From assembly GCF_023078355.1 (NCBI RefSeq), contig NZ_CP095552.1, positions 4,030,001-4,094,000 of the forward strand: a stretch of DNA of 64,000 nt, read 5' to 3'. Position numbers and translations under genes: made by a program. The notes under the pieces were generated by a model. That model ran no database searches. It saw only the letters and a program-made list of their open reading frames with translations, and had not been told where the DNA came from. Position 1 is the stretch's first letter. Each line of letters starts with the position of its first letter. Positions 1 to 33,771 of the stretch are shown one piece after another. The stretch comes from Gordonia hongkongensis (GTDB taxonomy: Bacteria > Actinomycetota > Actinomycetes > Mycobacteriales > Mycobacteriaceae).

Positions 1-177
1 ACGAGCGCCGCGTGCAGCGCATCGGTGTCGAGATCGCCCGAAAGACGCAACACGGCCGGCAGATTGTGGGTGGCCGCACCCGGTGCGAATCGGTTGATGA
101 ACCAGATCCGTTGCTGCGCGAACGACAGCGGAATCCGCTCCGGCCGTGGGTCGACGACGGTGATCGGGGGCAGCGCC

Positions 178-24372
<24,195 letters not shown>

Positions 24373-24430
24373 GTCTGAGTCATTCCTTTGGTCGACTGCA
24401 CTGCTTCGTTCCCGCGGGACCTGCCTCCGG

Positions 24431-27400
24431 TCACGGCGCGCCATCCAGAACCCGGAGTGCGTTGGTGCGGAGCTCTTCCAGTACGTCACCGAGTGCGTCG
24501 GGCCCCGACACCGCGAGGCCGGGCAACAAGCTCATCAGCGCGGTGGTGAGGGCAGAGTCCGGGTCAGGGAGTGCGGCAGCCATCGCATCACTGATCGACG
24601 ACAGCACCATGAACGTTACCTGCGCATCCTGATGTGCGGCCGCCACCGCATCCGGCTGTGCGGCCGTGGCACGGGCGACCAGATCGGGGAGCGAGACGGC
24701 GCGTTCGGCGTCGGCGATGTCACCGGCCGCCGCCTGTTCGGCCGCGGTGACGATGTCGATGTCGCCCACCAGCACCTGCGGGTTCTCCGACACCTCCTCG
24801 AGTACTCGCAGGTACCGCTGCGCATAGCTCTCGACCGTGTTTTTGGTGAAGATGTCGGCGGCGTAGATCAACTGGCCCGTCATTGAATCAGCGTCCTTTG
24901 CTGCCGGTGCACCGAAGTCGTTCGGGAACAACGTGAGCTGGAGATCCACCTTGGCTGGGGTCAACTGCTCGGATACCGGTGCGATCGTCATCGAGTCCAT
25001 GTCGAGCGAGGGGATGGTGAAGTTCTGGTAGGCGAACATCACCTGATAGATGGGGTTGTAACTGGTGGGCGGAGAGGAGAGAACAGATGACACGATCGTA
25101 TCGAACGGGATCTCGGCGTTCGCCATGTCCGCCAGGTCCTCGTCGCGGACCCGCTGTAGGAGCTCGGCGAACTTCTCCTCGTCTTGGAGCCGCGACCGCA
25201 GGGCCAGGGTGTTGACGAACATGCCGACCACGCCGTCGAGTTCGGGCTGACCCCGCCCGGCGAAAGGCGTGCCGATCACGATGTCGCGCTGGGTGGTCAG
25301 CCGACTCAGGAGCACCACCAGAGCGGTCTGCATCACCATGAACAGTGTCGCGTTGTGCTGGCGCGCGACCGCCTCGAGCTTGTGCACCAGGCCGCCGTCG
25401 ATGTCGAACCGCACCTCCTCGCCGACGAAGGACGGCGTCCGCGGGCGGGGACGGTCGGTCGGCAACTCCAGCCGGGCCGGCGCGTTGTGGAGCCGATCGG
25501 CCCAATAGGCGAGCTGTCGGTCCGCCTCGGTCGTGCCGTCGGGCCCGGGAACGGCGAGGGACTCCTGCTGCCACAGCGTGTAGTCCAGGTACTGAACCGC
25601 GAGCGGTTGCCACTCCGGCCGGCGACCGGCCACCCTCGCCGAGTACGCGGTCATGACGTCGGTGGCCAGAGGGAGCATCGAGGCGCCGTCCGCGGTGATG
25701 TGATGCACGACGAAGACCAGGATGTGCTCGGTCTCGGTGAGCCGCAACAACATCATCCGCAGCGGCGGGGCGATCGTGACATCGAAGCCACGGCCGGTGA
25801 ACTCCGCGATCACCGGCACGGGGTCGCCGTCGACGTCGACGACGCTGCGCTCGAGCAACTCGAGTGCCGCGTCCCGGTCGAGCACGAGCTGGATCGGCTC
25901 GCCGTCGACCAGCGGATAACGCGTCCGCATCGACTCGTGGCGGTCGATGAGGTCCTCGATGGCGCCGCCGATCGCGTCGGTGTCCAACTGCCCCGACAGG
26001 CGCAGCGCCATCGCGACGTTGTAGGCGGGCGACGCCGGATCGGCGCGGTTGATCAGCCACATCCCGCGCTGCACCGCCGACAGCGGCGCGCGGTCGCCGT
26101 GCGTGCGTGCCGCCAGACGCGGACGGCGCGAAGGGGTTCCGTGGTCGCTGGCGAAGGTTGCCATGGCCTGCACCGACGGCGCGTCGAACACCGCGGCGAC
26201 CGGGATGTCGACCTCCAGGTCGGCGGACAACCGGGCGGCCACCTTGGTCGCGCTCAGCGAATTGCCGCCGAGGTCGAAGAACGACTCGGCCACGCTGATC
26301 CCGTCCACGCCCAGGACATCGGCGAAGACCCGCGCGATGATTCGTTCGGTCTCCGTGCTCGCCGGCACGAACTCGGCGGTCTCGATCACCGGTGCGGGCA
26401 GCGCCTTGCGATCGACCTTGCCCGCCGAGTTGAGCGGCATGGTCGGCAGCGGCATCCAGATCGTCGGCACCATGAACTCCGGTACGGTTCCGGTCAGATG
26501 CGACTGCGCCTCGGCCGGGGTGACGGAGTCGGGCGAGTAGTAGGCCACGAGACTCTGTCCGGCCGCGAGGTCGGCGACGGTGACCGCCGTGTGGACGATG
26601 CCCGGCACCGACATCAGCGCCGACTCGATCTCACCGAGCTCCAACCGCTGACCGCGCAACTTCACCTGGAAGTCGTTGCGGCCCAGGTATTCGATCTCCC
26701 CTGCCGAGCTCCACTTGCCGAGGTCGCCGGTCCGGTACAGACGCGATCCGGGCGGGCCGTACGGGTCGGCGACGAAGCGCTCCGCGCTCAGCCGGCCCTG
26801 CGACACGTACCCGCGGGCGAGCTGGACACCACCGAGGTAGATCTCGCCGGGCACACCGACCGGAAGTGGCCGCAGCCGGTGGTCGAGGATGTGGATCGTC
26901 GTGTTCGGTACCGGCCGCCCGATCGGGACGACGGTCTCCGAACCGCGGACGTTGTGCTCGGTGACGTCGACGGCCGCCTCGGTCGGTCCGTACAGGTTGT
27001 GCAACCCGACCGCGGGCAAGGCGGTGCGCAGCCCACCCGCGGTCGAGGCGGTCAGGGCCTCCCCCGAGGTGAACACCTGGCGCAGTGAGCTCAGTTCGGC
27101 CAGACGGTCCGCACCGACGACGTCGAGGAACGTGGACAGCATCGACGGCACGAAGTGCAGCGTCGTCACGTCCTCGCCCTGGATGATGTCGACGAGGTAG
27201 GACGGGTCGCCGTGGCCACCGGGCACCGCGACCACCAGGCGCGACCCGGAGATGAACGGCCAGAACAGTTCCCACACCGACACGTCGAAGGTCACCGGCG
27301 TCTTCTGCAGTACGACGTCACGCTGGGTGAGCGTGTAGTACTCCTGCATCCAATCGAGGCGGTTGACGATCGCGCGATGCGACACCACGACGCCCTTGGG

Positions 27401-30400
27401 TCGTCCGGTGGAGCCGGAGGTGAAGATCGTGTACGCGGCATTCTCGGGACCGAGCGGCCCGCGACGCTCGGTCGAGGCGAACGGCGCGGCGTCCGAGTCG
27501 ACCGCGGCCGCGGCGTCGACCACGGTGACCGTGACGCGATCGGCGAGGTCGTCGACCACCGCGGGGCGACGCCCCGGTCCGACGAGTACGCGCCGGGTAC
27601 CGGCGGTCTCGAGCATGTAGTCGGCGCGATCGACCGGCGCCTCGGTGTCGAGCGGCACGTACTGCCCGCCGGCGAGGACGATCGCGTGCACCGCGACCAG
27701 CAGCTCCACCGACCGCGGGATGCACACCGCCACCGCGACATCGGGACCGACACCGTCGTCGATCAGCTGTCGTGCGAGCGCCGTTGCACGAGAGGCGAAC
27801 TCGCCGTAGGTGACCTCGCGGTCGGCGAAGACCAGTGCGACTGCCTCGGAGTCCTGGCGGTACCCGGTCAGCAGCGCGGCCGCGAGATCGGGCGCGGTCG
27901 GCTCGCGACGGGCGCCCTGCGACCAGCCCCGAACCGTGTCCACCTCGGCCTCGGGGAACGCGAACAGGTCGTCGACGCGCAGCGCCCGGCCGGCGTCGTC
28001 CGCCTCGAGCGACTCCGCGATCGTGCCGAGTACGTCGTGGAGGTAGCGCGCGAACCGTTCGACGGTGGACTCGTCGAAGAGATCACGCGCATATCCGAAG
28101 GCCACCGAGATCTGCCCGGCGTGGTCGCCGGTGTCGGCGTACTCGACGACACTGAGTGAGAGGTCGTACTTCGCGAACGGTGCCCGCGCGTCGATGAGGC
28201 TGATGCCGGCCTCGTCCTCGAAGAGCCGCTCGACCTGATCGTGCTGCATCACCAGCTCGACCTGGAACAGCGGCGAATGTGCGGTGGAACGGCGCGCACC
28301 CACCGCGTCCACGACCTGCTCGAAGGGCACATCGGCGTTGCTGAGTGCTTGCGCGCGAGTGTGATTGGCCTCGCTCAGCAGACTGTTGAGGTCGGTGTCG
28401 GGATGCACCCGCGTGCGGAGCACGAGGGTGTTGACGAACATGCCGATCAGGTCGGCGAGCTCCGGCTCGTCCCGGCCGGCGATGGCGGTGCCGATGGCGA
28501 CATCGTCGCTGCCGCTGAGACGCGACAACACCACGGCGAGCGCGGCGTGGAAGATCGCGAAGACGGTCACACCGTGCTGCGCGGCCACCGCGTGCAGCCG
28601 GGCGACGGTGTCGGCGTCGAGGAGGGTGTCGACGTAACCGCCCGCACCGGACGGCCGGATGGGTCGCGCGCGATCGGTGGGCAACGAGATGAGTTCGGGC
28701 ATCCCCGCCAGTTCGGTGCGCCAGAAGTCGAGCTGCGCCGACATGAGCGAGGTCTGGTCGGCGGCCTCCCCCAGAACCTCGCGCTGCCACAGCGCGTAGT
28801 CGGCGTACTGCACCGGCAGCGGGCGCCATGCCGGCTGCTCGTGGGCGAGTCGCGCGGCGTAGGCCGTCAGCACGTCGGTGATCAGCGGCCCGAGGGAAGC
28901 GCCGTCGCCGACGATGTGGTGCATGACGACGATCAGGACGTGATCGAGCGTTCCGTCGGTGGCCACGGCGCGGAAAAGTCGTGCGCGGACCGGATATTCG
29001 TAATTCAGGTCGAACCCGGTCACGGCGAAGTCGGCGAGCCTGCGCTCGGTGTCCGCGGGTGCCACGTCGACCACGTCGAACAGCCGGGCCGCGGCCGCCG
29101 CCTGCGCCGAATGGATGAACTGGTAGGTCTCCCCGTCCTCGTCGGGGAACGTCGTCCGCAACGGCTCGTGTCGTGCGATGACATCATCGATCGCCGCGGC
29201 GAGCGCGGCGGCGTCGACGTCGGCGCCGAGCCGCACCGCCCCCGGGATGTTGTAGGCCGGCGAGGTCGGGTCCAGCCGGTTGATGAACCAGAGACGACGT
29301 TGGCTGAAGGCCAACGGAATCCGGTCCGGGCGCGGCTGCGGCACCAGCTCCGGCCGGCGCGCGGCGGCGTCGTCGGTCACCGGTGTCGCGACCCGGATGA
29401 TGTCGCCGAGGCTCTGACTCTCGAAGACGTTGGCCAGCTTGATGTCGAGCCCGACGACGGTACGCAGGCGCGACGCCAGCCGGGCAGCGGTGAGCGAGTC
29501 CGCGCCGAGGGCGAAGATGTTGTCCTGCAGCCCGATCGGCTCGATGTCGAGCAACTCTTCGACGATGGCGACCACTTCGCGTTCCCGCGGAGTCGACGGC
29601 GCGACGTAGGCGACCCGTTCGTCACGCGCGAACACCGGCGCGGGCAGCGCCTGCCGGTTCAGCTTGCCGTTCGCGGTGAGGGGCAGCTCGTCGATCAGCA
29701 TGACGGTGTCGGGCACCATGTATCCGGGCACATGGGCGCGGACCTGCTCGCGGATTTCGGCTTCGTCGAGCTCGCAACCGTTTTCGGCGACCGCGTAGCC
29801 CACCAGTTTCGCCCCGCCGACCGATGCCGCGTCGGTGACGACCGCAGCGGCCGCGGCGACGCCGTCGACGGCACGCAGCGCCGTCTCGACCTCGCCCAGT
29901 TCCACACGGAATCCCCGCAACTGCACCTGGGTGTCGGCGCGCCCCAGATACTGGACATCGGTACCGATCCGCCGGCCGAGATCGCCGGACCGGTACATCC
30001 GCTCGCCGGTGCCGTACAGGTCGGCGACGAATCGGGTCGCCGTGAGGCCGTGGCGGTTGCGGTACCCGCGCGCGAGTTGTCCGCCGACGACGTAGATCTC
30101 GCCGACCGCACCCTCGGGCACCGGACGCAGGCGGTTGTCGAGGACCCGCAGGCCGAGCGAGTTCAACGGACGGCCGATGAGGCTCGCACTCTCATCGCGC
30201 ACCAGATCGGGATCGAGCGGACGGTAGGTCACGTGGACCGTCGTCTCGGTGATGCCGTACATGTTGACGAGTTCGATCTCGTCACCGAACGCCTCGTACC
30301 AGTTGTGCACCTCGTCGAAGCGCAGCTCCTCGCCACCGAAGACGATGTAGCGCAACGCCAACGACGTTCCCGTCCGGCGCCGGACGTCGGCCACGATGCT

Positions 30401-32566
30401 GAACGCCGAAGGCGTCAGGGACGCCACGGTGATCTGCTCGTCGGCGAGCAACTGCAGGAACTCGGCGGGCGCGCGGGCGACCATTCGGTCCACGATCACG
30501 GCACGACCGCCGGTGAGCAGCGGGCCGAAGATCTCCCACACGGAGAAGTCGAAGGCATAGGAGTGGAAGACCGACCACACGTCCTCGGGCGTGAACTCGA
30601 AGTCGGCGGACGCCGCGTCGAGCAGCATGGCGACGTTCCGATGAACGATCTCGACACCCTTGGGCGCCCCCGTCGATCCGGAGGTGTAGATGACGTAGGC
30701 CGTCGCCTCCGGGGTCCGCGGGCCGCGCGGTACCGGGACCGCGGCGACTTCCGGAGTCCCCGCCTCGTCGAGGAGATGTCCGGCCTCGACGACCTCGCAC
30801 TCCCCCGCCCACCCGGGCCGATCGCCGTCGGAGACGATCAGGCACGCCGGCGCGGCGTCGTCGACGATGTAGCGCAGACGCTCTTCCGGATTGCCGGTGT
30901 CGAGTGGCAGGTATCCCGCTCCCACCTTCAGAACGGCCAGCATCACGACGACGAGACTCGTGTCGCGCGCCGTCGCGACGCCGACCAGGTCGCCTGCTCC
31001 GATACCGCGAGCGTGCAACGATCGCGCCATCGCGTCCGAGCGGCTCGCGAGTTCGGCGTAACTGAGGGTCGTGCCGCCGGCGTCGGAGACCGCGCCCCGG
31101 TGACGATGAGCGGTCGCGACCTCGTCGAACATCTCGACGAGGGTCGGCGTGGTCGCCCGCGGTCGTGGCTGTGGAAGTGCCTCGAGCAGACGGCGATCGG
31201 TGTCCACGAGCAGGCCGACGTCGGCGACGGGGGTGTCGAGTGCCTCCTCCGACAGGAACCGGTCCAGGAAGGTCAGGAATCGCTGGTGCAGAGCGTCGAG
31301 TTCGGCCGGTGCGTACAGATGTGGGTTGCCGTGCAGGTCCACGACGAGCGGTGCGCCGGGGCTCGACTGGTACAGGTTGATCAGCAGATCCTCGAGGATG
31401 CCCGAGGTCAGGATCCGGTACTCCATCTCGGTGCCGTCGATGGCGACCTGCTCGTCGAAGAACACCATGTTGATGGTGGGTCCGAACGAGACCGAACTCT
31501 GATCGAGACCGGCGTCGCGGCGGATGTCGTCGGAGCGGTAGCGCTGGTGCCGCAGTGCGCCGGTCAGTTCGAGCTGCGCGGTCTGGATCAGCTCCCGCAC
31601 CGACTTCGAGGCCACCTCACGCAACCGGATCGGCAGGATGTTGGACACCATGCCGCCGGAGATCTTGATCTTGGCGGTGGCCCGGCCGGTGACCGGGAGG
31701 CTGAGGACGATGTCGTCGTGGTTGCTCATGCGCGCCAGGAACGCGCCGAACGCCGAGGTCATCAGGACGGCCAGCGAACTGTTCAGCTCACCGGCGAGGG
31801 CCTCGTACCGGCGTTGCCGGTCCGGGTCGAGAGCTGCACTGGCCACGACATTGTCGAATGACAGCGAACCGGTGGTGCCGACCTTGGACAGCGTCACCCG
31901 CTCCGGCAGGTCCGCGACGCGCTCGAGCCAGTGCGCGCGGTCGGTTTCGCGCCGGGTGCTGCCCTGGTAGGCCTCTTCGTACTCGACGATCCCGGCCATC
32001 GTGGCCGGCGCCTTGTCGCGCGGCTCCTCGCCCCGCCGGAGCGCGTTGTAGCGGTCGACGGTCCGACGCATTATCGACAACGCGGCATAGCCGTCGATGA
32101 TGATGTGGTGGGCACGGTTGTACCAGAACGTGCGCTCGTCGGAGATCAGCAGGATCGAGACGATGATGAACTGGTCGTTGAGGAGATCGACGGGTTGCCG
32201 GTACTCGGCCTGCATCCACGCCGTCGCGGCCGCAACCGGGTCCGGCTCGGACCGGAAGTCCAGGATGTCGACGGTCTGATCGAAGTCGACATCGACGTAC
32301 TGCATCGGGATGCCGTCGATCTCGGTCAGACGGACGAACGGCGACTCAACGAGTTTGCCGACCTCCTCACAGCACCGCGCGAAGAGGTCGATGTCCAGTC
32401 CACCCGGCGCGTGGCGGATGTCCACGTACTGAGCGATGTTGACCGAGTACTCGGACGACAGCGACTCGGCGAACCACATGCCGCGCTGCGCCGCGGTGAG
32501 CGGAAGAACCTGAATGGTCTCGTCCACCTCACCCGGCGTACCGGCACGGTAATCGGCGATTGCCAC
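24431..32566 (-). CDS. Lipopeptide-initiating non-ribosomal peptide synthetase (Cstarter-A-T-C-A-T-C)
   Basis: 2,711 residues. It opens with a condensation domain rather than an A domain (LPLTAAQRGMWF at ~25, HHIIIDG near residue 155), the arrangement of starter C domains that N-acylate the first amino acid. A1 reads DFWSVGMVHK (Thr); T1 has LGADS instead of LGGxS; C2 has HHIVGDG; A2 reads DVWHFSLVDK (Ser); T2 has LGGNS; C3 has HHITADG. After C3 come about 90 residues resembling the first part of an A domain (SLPDLVARATAAQPDAVAA) that then degenerates, probably a docking tail for the next NRPS. The start is GTG 32566, with GAGG only 2 nt away and GGGAG about 12 nt away. No acyl-AMP ligase or MbtH-like gene is in the window. 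Substrate calls are motif-based predictions. Confidence 0.95.
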   Translation of the reverse strand: MAIADYRAGTPGEVDETIQVLPLTAAQRGMWFAESLSSEYSVNIAQYVDIRHAPGGLDIDLFARCCEEVGKLVESPFVRLTEIDGIPMQYVDVDFDQTVDILDFRSEPDPVAAATAWMQAEYRQPVDLLNDQFIIVSILLISDERTFWYNRAHHIIIDGYAALSIMRRTVDRYNALRRGEEPRDKAPATMAGIVEYEEAYQGSTRRETDRAHWLERVADLPERVTLSKVGTTGSLSFDNVVASAALDPDRQRRYEALAGELNSSLAVLMTSAFGAFLARMSNHDDIVLSLPVTGRATAKIKISGGMVSNILPIRLREVASKSVRELIQTAQLELTGALRHQRYRSDDIRRDAGLDQSSVSFGPTINMVFFDEQVAIDGTEMEYRILTSGILEDLLINLYQSSPGAPLVVDLHGNPHLYAPAELDALHQRFLTFLDRFLSEEALDTPVADVGLLVDTDRRLLEALPQPRPRATTPTLVEMFDEVATAHRHRGAVSDAGGTTLSYAELASRSDAMARSLHARGIGAGDLVGVATARDTSLVVVMLAVLKVGAGYLPLDTGNPEERLRYIVDDAAPACLIVSDGDRPGWAGECEVVEAGHLLDEAGTPEVAAVPVPRGPRTPEATAYVIYTSGSTGAPKGVEIVHRNVAMLLDAASADFEFTPEDVWSVFHSYAFDFSVWEIFGPLLTGGRAVIVDRMVARAPAEFLQLLADEQITVASLTPSAFSIVADVRRRTGTSLALRYIVFGGEELRFDEVHNWYEAFGDEIELVNMYGITETTVHVTYRPLDPDLVRDESASLIGRPLNSLGLRVLDNRLRPVPEGAVGEIYVVGGQLARGYRNRHGLTATRFVADLYGTGERMYRSGDLGRRIGTDVQYLGRADTQVQLRGFRVELGEVETALRAVDGVAAAAAVVTDAASVGGAKLVGYAVAENGCELDEAEIREQVRAHVPGYMVPDTVMLIDELPLTANGKLNRQALPAPVFARDERVAYVAPSTPREREVVAIVEELLDIEPIGLQDNIFALGADSLTAARLASRLRTVVGLDIKLANVFESQSLGDIIRVATPVTDDAAARRPELVPQPRPDRIPLAFSQRRLWFINRLDPTSPAYNIPGAVRLGADVDAAALAAAIDDVIARHEPLRTTFPDEDGETYQFIHSAQAAAAARLFDVVDVAPADTERRLADFAVTGFDLNYEYPVRARLFRAVATDGTLDHVLIVVMHHIVGDGASLGPLITDVLTAYAARLAHEQPAWRPLPVQYADYALWQREVLGEAADQTSLMSAQLDFWRTELAGMPELISLPTDRARPIRPSGAGGYVDTLLDADTVARLHAVAAQHGVTVFAIFHAALAVVLSRLSGSDDVAIGTAIAGRDEPELADLIGMFVNTLVLRTRVHPDTDLNSLLSEANHTRAQALSNADVPFEQVVDAVGARRSTAHSPLFQVELVMQHDQVERLFEDEAGISLIDARAPFAKYDLSLSVVEYADTGDHAGQISVAFGYARDLFDESTVERFARYLHDVLGTIAESLEADDAGRALRVDDLFAFPEAEVDTVRGWSQGARREPTAPDLAAALLTGYRQDSEAVALVFADREVTYGEFASRATALARQLIDDGVGPDVAVAVCIPRSVELLVAVHAIVLAGGQYVPLDTEAPVDRADYMLETAGTRRVLVGPGRRPAVVDDLADRVTVTVVDAAAAVDSDAAPFASTERRGPLGPENAAYTIFTSGSTGRPKGVVVSHRAIVNRLDWMQEYYTLTQRDVVLQKTPVTFDVSVWELFWPFISGSRLVVAVPGGHGDPSYLVDIIQGEDVTTLHFVPSMLSTFLDVVGADRLAELSSLRQVFTSGEALTASTAGGLRTALPAVGLHNLYGPTEAAVDVTEHNVRGSETVVPIGRPVPNTTIHILDHRLRPLPVGVPGEIYLGGVQLARGYVSQGRLSAERFVADPYGPPGSRLYRTGDLGKWSSAGEIEYLGRNDFQVKLRGQRLELGEIESALMSVPGIVHTAVTVADLAAGQSLVAYYSPDSVTPAEAQSHLTGTVPEFMVPTIWMPLPTMPLNSAGKVDRKALPAPVIETAEFVPASTETERIIARVFADVLGVDGISVAESFFDLGGNSLSATKVAARLSADLEVDIPVAAVFDAPSVQAMATFASDHGTPSRRPRLAARTHGDRAPLSAVQRGMWLINRADPASPAYNVAMALRLSGQLDTDAIGGAIEDLIDRHESMRTRYPLVDGEPIQLVLDRDAALELLERSVVDVDGDPVPVIAEFTGRGFDVTIAPPLRMMLLRLTETEHILVFVVHHITADGASMLPLATDVMTAYSARVAGRRPEWQPLAVQYLDYTLWQQESLAVPGPDGTTEADRQLAYWADRLHNAPARLELPTDRPRPRTPSFVGEEVRFDIDGGLVHKLEAVARQHNATLFMVMQTALVVLLSRLTTQRDIVIGTPFAGRGQPELDGVVGMFVNTLALRSRLQDEEKFAELLQRVRDEDLADMANAEIPFDTIVSSVLSSPPTSYNPIYQVMFAYQNFTIPSLDMDSMTIAPVSEQLTPAKVDLQLTLFPNDFGAPAAKDADSMTGQLIYAADIFTKNTVESYAQRYLRVLEEVSENPQVLVGDIDIVTAAEQAAAGDIADAERAVSLPDLVARATAAQPDAVAAAHQDAQVTFMVLSSISDAMAAALPDPDSALTTALMSLLPGLAVSGPDALGDVLEELRTNALRVLDGAP

Positions 32567-32675
32567 GTCCTCTGAACACTCCCTCGTTAGTCCTGCAGTC
32601 GATCAGGACCTCGCACGATCCCGGCCGGTGAACCATCGAACGCACCATTCCGAACGCCTACACAAGTATTCGATC

Positions 32676-32696
32676 CTATTTCACTTACGGGTGGGT
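32676..32696 (-). repeat. Inverted-repeat arm 1 (ACCCACC-N5-GTGAAATAG) in the NRPS promoter region
   Basis: Read on minus, ACCCACC, five bases, then GTGAAATAG. It pairs with the plus-strand copy at 32783-32800, which has a two-base spacer. The two 7-bp and 9-bp blocks are identical in both arms. The arm runs straight into the TAGGAT -10 candidate of the NRPS gene. Confidence 0.6.
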
Positions 32697-32782
32697 GCCG
32701 CGCCCGGGAGCGTCGGGTGACGCCTCTATCTATCGTGCATGGTAGGGGCACCGTTACAGCGGAACCGTCAGCTCATCGACTT

Positions 32783-32800
32783 ACCCACCAGGTGAAATAG
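32783..32800 (+). repeat. Inverted-repeat arm 2 (ACCCACC-N2-GTGAAATAG)
   Basis: Plus-strand partner of the arm at 32676-32696, with 86 bp between the arms. Exact conservation of two blocks with a 3-nt spacer difference suggests two sites for one DNA-binding protein or a long-range palindrome; no regulator can be named. Confidence 0.6.
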
Positions 32801-32908
32801 CAATCCCCCTTTCGCGGTCCGATGTCAGCGGTTACGACACTATGGTCTTTTTCCCGTTCCAGAGTGCAGCACCACGCTCGAATGGCCCAAGTCGCGTCGA
32901 AGATCGAC

Positions 32909-33771
32909 TCATCGATCGCGCGCGGCTTTCCGATAGCCGCGCAGCGCGGGATAAATCGACAACGAGAGAATCACCACAACCCAAATCGTCACCTTCGTCA
33001 GACTCTCGGTGAGGGGCCCCCGGCCGCGAGATTGCGCATCGCATCGATCGCCGGCGTCATCGGCTGGTTGGCGACCACGGGTTGCAACCACGACGGGTAG
33101 GCGTCGATCGGGGAGAATCCGGAGTTGAAGAACATCAGCAGGCTCGAGAACAGGCCGAGATAGGGCACCAGCGGGGCGCCCGGGCGCGTGTTCACCGCCA
33201 ACGCAAGGGTCATGCACGCAAAGGCCGCACCGTAGGCCAGGGCCACCAGAACGAGTCCGATCGCGGGCCCCAGCCCCTGAGTGAACCGGAAACCGATGAG
33301 GTGCCCCGCCACCAGGAGCGCGATCGTGGTGAACAGAATCCGGATCATCTCCGACGCCACCCGCGACGTGAGGTCCGCGGCGCGGTTGATCGGCAGGACA
33401 TACAGGCGCGCCAGGAGCCCGGTCGAGCGCTCCCGGTTGAGGCGCGTCGCCGAGGCGATCGACCCGAACATCGCGGCGACCAGGATCACCAGCGGCACCG
33501 TGCCGAACGCGGAGTTGCGTCCGGTTGCCGCGCCGATCGTGTCACCGAGAACGACTTTGAACATGACCATGCTCAGCGCAGGGAAGAGCAGCGACTGCAC
33601 GAGTGTGGGCCAGTCCCGGACATAGACCTTGACCTGCCGTCCGACCAGTGGTCGGGTGTGCGCCAGCCACCCGCGCAACGACCCCTCGAGGGCGGGCCCC
33701 GACCCGGTTCCCGCCGGGTCCGCCAGCCCGATGGCGTCGTCGTCTACGGGGACAGTCGTACGCGTGGTCAT
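32909..33771 (-). pseudogene. ABC-2 type permease (DrrC-like), apparent one-base frameshift near the C-terminus
   Basis: Second membrane subunit of the exporter. ATG 33771 overlaps the previous stop (ATGA). The literal frame ends at 32998 with GGPSPRV, before the last membrane helix. The missing end is present in another frame: GPLTESLTKV, a hydrophobic TIWVVVILSLSIYPAL helix, and a basic tail RGYRKAARDR ending at 32909. The switch falls in the run GGGGCCCCC at 33013-33021. Adding one base there joins the frames into 287 residues, the normal size for the family. The hydrophobic segments and the NQP-containing motif (VVANQPMTPAIDAM) fit ABC-2 permeases of lipid or drug exporters. It may be a real lesion or a homopolymer error. 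Confidence 0.8.

Larger units (their letters stand above)
32567..32908. promoter_or_regulatory. 342-bp intergenic region between the ABC exporter and the first NRPS; probable NRPS promoter
   Basis: No ORF here looks coding. On the minus strand a TANNNT-type -10 candidate (TAGGAT, 32678-32673) lies about 110 bp upstream of the NRPS GTG; no good -35 is visible. The -10 candidate overlaps one arm of the inverted repeat listed separately, which suggests a repressor or activator site. No obvious intrinsic terminator closes the ABC operon, so read-through into the NRPS genes is possible. Confidence 0.4.

Noticed and set aside
24373..24489. Upstream start (24489) for the second NRPS
   Set aside because: It would overlap the end of the first NRPS by 59 bp and adds a basic, non-conserved stretch; GTG 24372 has AAAGGA upstream.
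32920..32942. Inverted repeat GCGCGGCT-N7-AGCCGCGC as a terminator of the ABC operon
   Set aside because: It lies inside the restored 3' coding end of the permease and no T tract follows on the minus strand.
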